A stretch of DNA of 64,000 nucleotides, taken from assembly GCF_001625305.1 (NCBI RefSeq), contig NW_017802447.1, positions 682,722-746,721 of the forward strand, in the 5' to 3' direction. The notes under the pieces were generated by a model that made no database searches, had not been told where the DNA came from, and saw only the letters and a program-made list of their open reading frames with translations. Source of the DNA: Branchiostoma belcheri (taxonomy: Eukaryota; Chordata; Leptocardii; Amphioxiformes; Branchiostomatidae). A program made the translations under genes and the position numbers. The first letter of the stretch is position 1; each line of letters opens with the position of its first letter. This document shows, in pieces, positions 1-9,966 of the stretch.

Positions 1-2346
1 TTCTAGAATGGTGTTAATCAATTGACGTCGTCAAATTTACATCACTCAAGTTCAGTGTCATTTGGAAAATAACAGTGCTTCACCCGTAGTTTCAGAGATT
101 GTTAGCGGCTAAAGTTGTGCTTTTGCAGATCGTATACATGTAGATTGCCCTGATACCTACCTTAATGAAGCACATGCCATGTCGAGTACTCGTCATTATG
201 CTGTCCATACCCATTTAGTCTCACCACCTACATGCATCTTAACCTAAAATGGACCATAAGATTTTGTGATATATCCGTGGGATGCCTGCTGCTGCCCAAT
301 GCCCTAAGGTTATTGCCCTTTGAAATCCCTCGAATATGTATAAATCTCTTCTCATTCCGGATGCGATTTGTATTTATTAGGATGGTCATATTAACGATAA
401 GATATATGCCGTCTTTAGGACGGGATGTATAAAGTACTCGTGTCCCATGTTTTTCATATCTACACGCGCATATATTTACGGATTTGTAAAGGAAGCGCAA
501 ATTTATGGAATATATTTACATCGTATTTAAGCGCACTGAATGGTGACGGAAAGGCGGAATTTGTCTTTCAGCGGCCTTTATAAAGTCGTTAAGTCTGCTA
601 AAATATTTTCCCACCTTTAATACGTCTTTACAGGAAGCGCAAATTTATGGAATATATTTACATCGTATTTAAGCGCACTGAAAGGTGACGGAAAGGCGGA
701 ATTTGTCTTTCAGCGGCCTTTATAAAGTCGTTAAGTCTGCTAAAATATTTTCCCACCTTTAATACGTCTTTACATATTACGGAACGTTTGCTTAAATGTC
801 TGTTTTCGTGCTGTGACGTTTAAGCTATCCATAAGAGCAGGGGTCTGCCCCGGTGCGTTTGGCTAAAAAAACGCGGACGGTGAAAAGATCTGAAAAGCCG
901 CGCTGCCCTATCGTCACGGAGAAGGCACTACGCCTGGACGCAAGGCTGCTCTATCTTTAAATTACTGATTTGAAGTTTGGGAGTTTCGGCTAATGGAAAA
1001 ATGATGTTCATGAGATATAGCCTATGTGGCTTGTGTAGTGTGATACAGTATTGCATAAGCCATGTTAACGCAGAAAAAAACAGACTTGGAGCAGTAAAGA
1101 GACGTTCAACTGTTACAACCTACCAAAGGTTACCAAGTGTGTTTGATGGTCTATCCTTATTGTATCACTAGGCTAATTGCCCGGACCCACAGATTTCTAC
1201 AGATTTCTTATCTTGATCAGAATGTAGAACATGGAGTCTACAGGGTGACATTACCGTAATCTCTCAGATAGTTGTGATCGAACCGCCTCTTCATACTAAT
1301 ATCTTCCCTCTAGTCTTCGGAGGCCCATCAGTCAGTCTGCAGCGATAATGTAGTCTTCTGTGCAATTATAAGAAAAGGTGATTTAATACGGCCGTTCATT
1401 TAGTGTTTCCTGACTGTTTCCAGATTTTTACCTTTTTCTTGTTACTACGGGCATCAACAACAGGCATGGGCGGGAATCAAGACTAGTGGAAATCTGCATA
1501 TCTTATGACGATTACATGAATGTTGTTATTGAAGACAGGAGCCATCAGAATAGTGTTATATTTTATAACTCTACATAAGGCCATGTTGATTTGATTCTAT
1601 GGATGACATCCACGCGCGCATGAATTTTCGTCCGTTTCCAAAGAAAAAAAGTTTTCGACCATACTGTAAATCGTAGAAAATGAGCGAATATATGTCGTAT
1701 GTAGAAAAGTATTGAAAAACGATACTAATGTCATAGAATGCCAAAATCAATTCAGGAAAAAGAGAAAACACGAAGAAATGAAAACGAAGAATATTATCAT
1801 TCGCCATACCATACTCTGTGTGTTTAGTCATTTGTTCAACCTTTATGACCACGTAGATTTCATAATGAAGGAAACTTTTATTCACACGCTCGCGTCAGTT
1901 TTGGAGTTCCCAGAGGATGTCATCCATATAATCAAATCATCAACATGGCCTAAACAGAAAACCGTACGGGGATAACATAACGTCCACCATGTAGATCCTG
2001 CTATGAAGGCTATGATAAGTACAGCTGCGTGGTGCTTAGTTTAATATGTTGGCGTCATATCATACGCAACAATGATGTGTCCATTGTGTGACGTTAACAA
2101 ATTGAAAGTTCAGTTTTCTAATATTTTCTTCCAATAAAAACTGGTCCTTGGATGAAGATACATGCCAGTGCCACATTTTACATACATATGACATCTCCAA
2201 TATGACATTAACAAATTGAAGTTTTCTATATGTATAAACTACTAGTACTTCGAATTTAGGGCGCATTGCTTCACATTGTTGATTCCCGTAAATATTTCAT
2301 TTCAAGAGTTTTATGTGACTAAAAACAATATCATCTTGTATTTCAG
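1..2346. other. Non-coding upstream region and 5' intron of the neuropeptide gene
   Basis: No convincing coding exon is visible. The open frames here are short, lack family resemblance and overlap on both strands. A polypyrimidine tract and TTTCAG end at 2346, just before the neuropeptide start codon, so the 3' part of this stretch is probably an intron and a non-coding first exon should lie further upstream. I could not locate that exon. The stretch also holds the 142-bp duplication listed separately. Confidence 0.6.
491..774. repeat. 142-bp tandem direct duplication, two copies
   Basis: Copies run 491-632 and 633-774. Both begin GGAAGCGCAAATTTATGG and end near ACGTCTTTACA. I see about one substitution between them (GAATGGTGAC versus GAAAGGTGAC), so the duplication is recent. 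Each copy contains TTTATAAAG. It is not open on either strand for its whole length. Confidence 0.95.
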
Positions 2347-2359
2347 ATCAAGCACAGAA

Positions 2360-2950
2360 ATGACAGGTCCACTGACGTTCTCTCTTCTCGTGGCGCTGTC
2401 GTGTTCGGTACTGGTCGGTTCGGAGAAGCTCCCCGCCTACGACCCCGCCGACTACCGCCCGGGGGAGGCGGAAGACTGGAAACAGACATGGCGAGAGCTC
2501 CTCCACTCCATCCTCCCCGACAGGACGGTGTCGTACCGGCACTACGGGCGGCGGGCGGCCCTTGGTCTTCCCGGGAAAAGAGCCGAACCGACGCTGGAAC
2601 CGCGCGACGACGACGACGACGACGACTACGCAGTCATGGAGAGATCTGTCAGAAGAAGAGTCCCGCTGTTTGGCTTCCCGGGGAAGCGAACGGCCTGGAA
2701 TGTCCTGGAAGAAGAAGAAGAAAAGAAAGCTCCATTCGCGCTTCCCGGAAAGAGAGCTCCATTCGCGCTTCCCGGAAAGAGAGCTCCATTCGCACTTCCC
2801 GGAAAGAGAGCTCCATTCTCGCTTCCCGGAAAGAGAGGTGAAGAGACGCAGGACGACCTGGTTCCAGAGGAGTGGGCTTTCCCGGTCCAACCCGTGCTGT
2901 CCATGCCGTCCAGAAGAGCCCCGTCCCTGGCACTCCCCGGCAAACGATAG
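2360..2950 (+). CDS. Neuropeptide precursor with repeated LPamide/FPamide peptides
   Basis: This is a secreted precursor of small amidated peptides, 196 aa. The start at 2360 is chosen because a hydrophobic signal peptide follows at once (residues 1-20), and a 3' splice site ends at 2346. Gly-Lys-Arg amidation and cleavage sites release AALGLP (66-71), VPLFGFP (101-107), APFALP three times (124, 133, 142), APFSLP (151-156) and APSLALP (187-193), all as C-terminal Pro-amides. Dibasic sites (RR, RRR, KK) precede most of them. The four central peptides come from a 27-bp tandem unit (2729-2836). A HYGRR site at 61-65 could release a further Tyr-amide peptide. Acidic spacers, including seven Asp at 83-89, separate the peptides, as is usual in such precursors. 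I do not recognise the family. TRH also ends in Pro-amide, but its peptide (pGlu-His-Pro) is otherwise different. The precursor class is clear; receptor and role are unknown. Confidence 0.93.
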   Translation: MTGPLTFSLLVALSCSVLVGSEKLPAYDPADYRPGEAEDWKQTWRELLHSILPDRTVSYRHYGRRAALGLPGKRAEPTLEPRDDDDDDDYAVMERSVRRRVPLFGFPGKRTAWNVLEEEEEKKAPFALPGKRAPFALPGKRAPFALPGKRAPFSLPGKRGEETQDDLVPEEWAFPVQPVLSMPSRRAPSLALPGKR

Positions 2951-3779
2951 TCCGTCTGCAGGCACAGAAATCAAGAGATGACTGTGGTGACAGAAATGAA
3001 GCAAAATGAAACTAATTTTGGTCTTTGTATGAAAATTAATTCGTTCATACAAGTTTTTAGAGTAAGCAACAATTGTCATGTATGATCGTGATGTCTGCAG
3101 CAATGGCACAGGGCCACAAATAGAGACCTTGGACTTTGAAAAACTGCAAAGTTTCTTGCAAAGTTACAAAAAAACATGAATACAAATGTACAATGAAAAT
3201 GCAAAACATGAGTAATGAAAAACTTTGTCTGAAGAAGATAAAAAGCTTAAGAAATGAGAATAACAAACACAAATCAATTCAATAAATGATGTGATGGAAT
3301 ATTGTACTTAGTATTTTCATTATTTTTTCATGAATTGTTCCCTCAATGCTTACTGTCCAATTAATACATTAACACACACTCCTTTGTGCTTTACTGAAGT
3401 GTTCAGAGGAGTCCCTATTTGATAAGATCAACATTCCTCAACCCTTTTATGTTGCGGATACGCCGTAATAGTGTTTCCAGACCTGACGCATTAGATCAAC
3501 TGATTTGTACAGCCGAGAGTTCACGCACTCCCGAACGTCACAGCTTTGAAGTCCTATCAAAGGCCATTCACGGTCAGAAGAAAAGGACTTGAAGTTCACA
3601 GGAAGCGGATGGAATGTCCGAATGAAAGATGGGAAGTCCATTTGTGGCGTGACACCAGGTCATAGTAATAGGGACGGCGACAAGCCATTAAAAACTTCAA
3701 AACAAACCTTTAACCCATTAGATACAGCCGTTGTGACTGTAGCAGAGACTACAGAAGTAACTAGAGTTCCACGATCTCA
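2951..3779 (+). other. Neuropeptide 3' UTR and intergenic spacer
   Basis: The coding region stops at 2950. The first good poly(A) signal, AATAAA, is at 3281-3286, which would give a 3' UTR of about 350 bases. The remaining bases to 3779 show nothing I can identify. Confidence 0.6.
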
Positions 3780-3781
3780 TA

Positions 3782-4672
3782 CCTTCGCCAAATGATGTTA
3801 GCTTTTATGAATAACTTATATACAATGTATTAATCCCCTTGATTATGCAAATAGGATCCGCAATTGCATGAATTATATCTGTTGATCATAATCTCCACCA
3901 ACAGTCTTATTTTAACAAAGAATGCCATTATAGCATTTCCTCATATATTATGCAAATGAGGTCCTTATTTGAATAAGTTATGTTAAATTATGTTCACCTT
4001 CACTAAACTTCAAACACCCCAAGTATAAAATTCCAGGCAGTTACCACTATGCAATTATAACATTTTCTCATTAATTATGCAAATTAAGTCTTCATTTGCA
4101 TAATCGATATCTGCCTGTGTTTCTCTCGTTGTTAATATCATATGTCGCAAGCTTGAACTTCCTATCATGGAATGCAGCTGATTAATAGAATTTCCTCATT
4201 AATTATGCAAATTACATCCATATTTGCATAATTGTAATATCATTATGTCAAGCATTACTCAAGCTACCTACATACCAAAAATCATGATGATCCATCTATC
4301 GGTTCTTGAGTTATCCTCCTTTAAACATTTGTCCTTTAAACCCCCCTGCAGTTCTAGAGCAAGCAACTAGGGGGCCCAAACTCACGTCACTTCTTCCCCA
4401 GCACAAGAGCTACCTGCCATCCAAATTTCGTCACCCTAGCATGTCTGGATCATGAGATATCAAAACCGGAAGTTCAGCTGCAGTACCATGACAAGCCGCC
4501 AGGGGGCCCATAATCTAATCAGTTCGAGCTCTCATCAAGACCTACCCACCTACCAAATATCAAGATAATCCATCTAAGCTTTCTCGAGTTATGCTGTTGA
4601 CACACAGACACACAGACACACAGACAGACACACGGCCAGGAAAGCATAACCTTCTCCAATTCTTGGCGAAGG
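3782..4672. mobile_element. Non-autonomous DNA transposon with TA duplication (Tc1/mariner-like)
   Basis: The element starts CCTTCGCCAA (3782-3791) and ends with the exact reverse complement TTGGCGAAGG (4663-4672). TA dinucleotides at 3780-3781 and 4673-4674 fit a TA target duplication. There is no transposase frame. Inside are several copies of an AT-rich motif built on TTAATTATGCAAAT and ATTTGCATAA, two similar blocks ending in an ATCCATCT..GAGTTAT motif, and a CACACAGA microsatellite at about 4603-4633. The TA target fits the Tc1/mariner superfamily; the length (891 bp) and lack of coding fit a derivative moved in trans. Confidence 0.75.
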
Positions 4673-4724
4673 TAATAACCCCAAACCCAACTTCTGCTTG
4701 GAGAGTAGCTTCTACAACATGTAC

Positions 4725-6557
4725 TTCTTCGGATGCAAGAGACTGGTGTTGAGTTTCCAGAAAAACAAGTTGCCCAATGGAATGAATATAACGTGTTCTT
4801 ACTTTTTGATATCCATGCACGTATCTTGGCTGAGACGTTGTAACATATCTATTATCGGCAGTTTGGTTACGTGTTGTCTGGATAGTCGGCTTGAGTACGG
4901 AGATGATATAACACCAACATGTATCCTTGTATTGCATGATGTGATTGATCAATCAAGCTTCTCCCTGCTGAAGCGGCCGTTCGGCACAAAAAGCTATAGA
5001 ACATCAAAGACAACTATAGCCTCTTCCAGCCTCCAAAGGCGGCTGGAAAGAGTAGAAATTGCCCAAAGGAGTAGAAACTTGCTAAAGGAGTAGTTTGTCG
5101 CCCCTGGCACACTAAAAATTCCTCCAACGATTGTAGAAGTTCATACCTGTCTCATACTAGCCACCCACTCTTGTATAAGTTAGGTTAGCCTTAAAGTGTA
5201 GTCATTTACTAGTAGATGCCATACTTTGTATCCTATACAATCGTTGTGCAATATAAAGTTATTATGTCATTTGTCTATTTGGCCAGTACTATTCTTTCCA
5301 GTCGCCTCTGAAGCCTGGTAGGGGCTAATAAAAACATGAATGCCTGGAAAGGAATAAAAATTATACTTGTTGATACCTAACATACACATTTGTCCTCAAT
5401 CATTTACGATAAGCATGTACTTCCGTTCAGCAGGAAAGGAAAAAAAATTCTCTTCCTAAGACGTTCCTGTCACGAAACCGCCTCAGTCCGCCTTTGTCGG
5501 CTAGCGGCGACCATAATCCACTAATAGGGTATCGCTGTCAGGGGTTCACCGTTTCCGGAGGGGCTGTTTTGTGGTATTCTGTAGCACGCGATTCCTGCTA
5601 TAAATAAATAAATAAATTGGACTCTACAGTCACCTGAGGACACACCCTACTACAGAGGGATGACAAAGCGGTCCTCGTCAACCTGACGGACGAACGACAC
5701 TTTATAATAGGATCTACGCGTACCGGTAATTGGGACTAGAGCAGATCAGTGTCTTCGGTAGGAAAAGCATCTGAAATACAAAATGATCCGCAAAGCTTAC
5801 ACTGCAAGGCCGCACAGAGAGGCAATGGCCGTACAGAAAGGCAATGACGGCTCAGATAGATGTACATGTACGCAGCGGAAGGTATCGTAAAGACAGTAAA
5901 ACCATTATTTCTTCCAGTATATATCAAAGCTGAGTCTTGGTGAATCCGCTTTTATGGTATGGGTTAGGATTATTCAAACAAACAGTGTAAGATATGATTC
6001 TATATAAAGTAACAGTAGAAAACAAACATACAAGAAGCAAAGTATATTTATAATGTAGGAAGCTCACAGCATAATACAGGATAGATATTTTGAAAATATA
6101 GTAAGGGAAAAACAGTATGTACAGTGTGTATACTGAGACACGGAAGAAAAAAGCTCTTGATACAGAAAATCTACAATCAGAATACAAGAATTGGCAAATA
6201 CATAGTTTACTTGGTTTCACTAAACCATCCTTTCCTCTAAACCTTCCAATCTACAACTTCACAACTCTTGACTGGCACACATAAATGAGAGAAATGCTAA
6301 ATAATACTAAATCTCATATATCTTGCAAACAATTCTTGATACAGTATTTTTTTCATGAGCAAGCTGACAATGAAATCTGTTTTAGTGTTCTATAAGAAAA
6401 TACAAATGCAACTACCAAAGTTGTATGGTATCATGGTATGACGTATGAGTGCTGCAAAAGCTGCAACGGTAAAGAAAAGCATGGCAAATTGCATAGCATG
6501 TATAGAGATATACACTAATGCAGGTGTACAGCTTCACACAACATGTAATGTTATAAG
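4725..6557. repeat. Left arm of a long-range inverted repeat
   Basis: Read in reverse complement, 6557-5972 matches 36777-37388 and 5966-4725 matches 42786-43975. Landmarks are the tract around 5750-5950 (same translated block as 42840-43036), the stretch 6475-6557 (matching 36777-36860) and 4725-4850 (matching 43850-43975). The match is interrupted by small indels and substitutions but is easy to follow by eye. The two right-hand pieces are joined here directly at about 5966-5972, so this arm lacks the 5.4 kb that separates them on the right. Confidence 0.88.
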
Positions 6558-6921
6558 CCAAAGAATTCAAAACATTTCTAAATAATGACAATAACAACCC
6601 ACTCGGTGACGCGGAATGGACTCTAATGGCATCGTTTCAAAATGCACTTTCAACAAAGACCAGATACAACGTCAAAGTTACAAGGAGCCATTTCCTTAAA
6701 AATCCAAAATTCTTCTCTCTGTATTTGCAGTATGTAAAAAACAGTATTCCTATAGAACTTTGTAACGCCATAAAAGTAATGCTTAGCCCGGGTGCCATCC
6801 TCCGTAGTTTCCGCCTGCTCGAATGTCGCTGGCTACTTCGTGGTAAGAAATTCTGCTACCCTCTATTGCAAACCCCACCGGCCACATTTTTAGTATGCGC
6901 AATTTTCTGATAAGATTCTGA

Positions 6922-7900
6922 TCTGATAGAAGAAATGTACGAAAACACTCAGTGTGCTGTCATTATCAACAGGCAAATCACCAGTTACGGAGCTTCCAGG
7001 TACGGAGTGGGAGTCAGGCAGGGTTGCTTATTGTCACCTGTCCTTTTCAACATATTTCTTGAGTTAACTAACGTTTGTGATGGATGAGCTGAAAAGTCTT
7101 GATTCCACTTTTCAGCTACATGACAACCTCTCCACTGAAGATCTTAGAGAGATATGCTGATGACACCACTCTTATCGCAGCTATACTTAGAAAGCTCCGA
7201 ATCTCTACAACAGAACTTGAGTCTGCATGTAAAAAATGCGGCAAAATGTAAAGTTATCACTAGTGAGGAAATAGATAACATCATGACAGAAGACATAGCA
7301 GTTGAGAAGGTCTCTGAATTTGTCTTTCTTGGAAGTGTCCTCCCTGGTACGACTAGTGAGGAGGTTAGCGCTAGCTGCCTCAGCATTTAGCAGGCTCAGA
7401 AAAATAGATTGGAGCCGAAGGGATATTAGCAAAAACCTCAAGGTACGGCTGTTCCTAGACTTATTCTGCCAATTGCTACATATGAATGTGAAACACGGAC
7501 CATGAAAAAATCGGATGAACTTCTCCTGTTATCCTTTGAAATGAGATGCTTAAGAGCGATACTCTGCATCACCCTTCGGGACCGCACCCCAAATGCAGAA
7601 ATCCGGTCAAGACTCGGGGCAGAACAAACTATCATTGACAAGATACACACTAGAAGGCTCAGATGGCTTGGGCATGTGATGCGAAGACCAGCAAACACTT
7701 TAGTTTATAAGGCATACCATCAGGAGTTCAAACCCCTAGACCCCGGGGAAAACCACCCAAGAGGTGGAAAGACCAGATTCAGAGTGACACCCTAGGGCTT
7801 ACCCTAAGGGAAGCAGAGACTATTGCCCTTGATAGAGCCGGCTGGAGAAACCTGACGGAGGGGAGCAAGGGGCCAGTACCTGGCCTGTGCATACAGGCAG
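6922..7900 (+). pseudogene. Degraded non-LTR retrotransposon reverse transcriptase (3' part)
   Basis: Broken frames on the plus strand spell reverse transcriptase landmarks in order. These are a GVRQGCLLSPVLFN block (about 7005-7055), the YADD catalytic box (near 7152-7165), an EFVFLGSVL block (about 7316-7345), a KKSDELLLLSFEMRCLRAIL block (7504-7565), the LRWLGHVMRR motif (about 7657-7686) and an LREAET..LDRAGW tail (about 7803-7850). Several frameshifts and stops break it, and the endonuclease domain is missing, so it is a dead 5'-truncated copy. The LGHV-R motif is typical of LINE-type elements from many invertebrates; I do not assign a clade. Confidence 0.88.
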
Positions 7901-8999
7901 GTTGGCAGGCATTTTCTGATAGGTTCTAGATCTGATTGCTTGGCGAGTTCTCTGATTGCATGCCATGCTTCGATTGGGTCTCTCAAAGACGACGTTTTTT
8001 ATCCCCTTCCCTCTAATCTTGCCATGGCGAGTAATTAGGGCCAGGCAATCCGAACCCTGTCAACATGTCACTATCAGAAAACTGATTTGTAGTTGAAAAA
8101 AAATGTCCGGCGAGATTTGTAATGGGTACGTACCAATTTCAAATGTCACTATTCCACTCGAACGTGATATAGACTTTATTCAGTCTGCCACATGCAAGGG
8201 CAAACGTTCTCAGCCATGGAGAAGCTTTCTGAACCTTGACGCGCCTATGGGAAATCCGTAAACCTCAAACTAGGTCGTGTTCGTTTTCTTTTATTAGTCG
8301 TTTCTTCCTGTGGACAGCTAACATCTGCGTTAAACGACAACTAGTACTGCCCATGTACACAATGACATCACTGCAACGCGAAGTGAAAACAGTAAAAATG
8401 CAAAAAGGACAGTTTAATGACCTTGATTTAACTCTTGAAATCGCTTTCAACTTCATACATGCGGCACAAATCAGGTGCCAGACGGTGCACCAGAAGTCAA
8501 ACCTGGAAAAGATACATGTTTTTTTCTGAACTTGGACGCCCGCACGACCCATGGGGAAATCATGATGTTCTCCTCACACCTGACATGGGTACATTATCAG
8601 GTGGGTATATGGACGTAATGAGCGTGGCAACTTCCGCATGTCCTGGCCACATCTGATGATGCGAACTCACTCTATGATGTCAAACACGGTCATCGCAAAT
8701 ATTTTCAGTCCCGTCCACATATATTTTCACCCATGAAAACAATTGCCGCAGTCCCTAAGGAGGCCGCATGGCGTCTCTGTTGCGTCAGTATTGCATACGG
8801 ACATAAGCGTATTGATAGCATAATCTGTAGCCTCTCTGGCAGTCATAAACAATTTATTCATTGATTTAGTCATTTAGTCAGTCATTTAGTTATCAATCTA
8901 TTCATTCAAGCGATTATTTCTCATGCTACTGTAATATTTGTGCAGTGTATATGGGCACGAGATCAGAGGTCAAAGGTTAAACTTTCTTGTTCCCAGCGT
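7901..8999. other. Intergenic, nothing identified
   Basis: Short frames on both strands show no family resemblance and no splice-supported exon. No repeat was recognised apart from short ATTTAGTCA-type runs near 8865-8910. Confidence 0.5.
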
Positions 9000-9141
9000 A
9001 GTCATTGGACATTGACTCACAGCCAAAAATGGCGTCATTTTGACATCGAAAACATCTGTACGAAGAATTAGTCATAATAATAACCTTTTACTTGCAGGGC
9101 ACGCCTGATTTTGTCAATTTTTGTATACAGATATTGGACAG
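9000..9141 (+). promoter_or_regulatory. Likely STAMBP promoter and non-coding first exon
   Basis: A YY1-type motif AAAAATGGCGTC lies at 9025-9036, without a TATA box. A near-ideal 5' splice site, GGACAG|GTAAGT, follows at 9141/9142. The first coding exon of STAMBP starts right after a 3' splice site at 9964, with its ATG three bases in, so an upstream non-coding exon is required. This block fits that need. The transcription start is inferred, not seen. Confidence 0.5.
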
Positions 9142-9966
9142 GTAAGTCCTATTCATCTTATTTCTGAGTGATACCGAAAGCAAGGCATTGAAAACACCCA
9201 CTAAAATTCGAGACCCGGAAGTGAAAATATTATTTTGTTCCTTGAAAACGGTACTGTAAGTTTGTACAAGGAGTATCATGGTAAGAACATACATCTCAAC
9301 CAAAATGACCACAAATGTGTTTTAAAAGAGATTGAGAGCTTTTGAAGCTCTATATTCGCCATAATGTAGTATTTGAAGTCTTAAATAACATATCAAAATA
9401 TAATTATTATATCTGAATTGTTGCAGTGAACAGCTAGACACAGTGATAATGCATATTTAAGTTTTTTTTACTTTTCTGAGCTCACAATGGTTAAACTACT
9501 AGTAAACCATATAATATATGCTGCTGATAAAAACGTAATGGATATAATAATCACTATTCCAAGAAAGATATTGAAGTAATTTAAATGTTTGTCATCTACC
9601 TGTAGGATGAGCAAAAATTAAGCATATTTAATATTACACCTTTCCTATGGCTTGACCTAGCAACTTTTCCATGTACAGCAATTCATCCCTACTTCTATCA
9701 AGGACATTCTACAGAATGTCCTAAAAATCCCTTGCTTTTATCAACAAGTGTTCAAAATGCCATAGCTATTTCATAGTATGTATTTGTGATTTACTAATAA
9801 AATTACTATTTGCGAGACTCTACAGCTGGATACCAGGCTACCAGCTTGTGAACACTCCAGGCACAGCTCAGTATTGCGATGTAACATTAACTTCTCCATA
9901 TTAAACAAATACTGTATCACATGGCTGATTGACTTTTCTCGACTGTTTCTCTGTTTGCGTTCAGCC

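Noticed and set aside
2401..2981. Two further plus-strand frames over the neuropeptide exon
   Set aside because: They are shifted readings of the same 27-bp repeats, with Arg-rich low-complexity sequence and no signal peptide.
2348..3109. Long minus-strand open frame (253 aa)
   Set aside because: It is the antisense of the neuropeptide repeats and of the Asp run, which reads as poly-Val. Codon pattern and signal peptide support the plus strand only.
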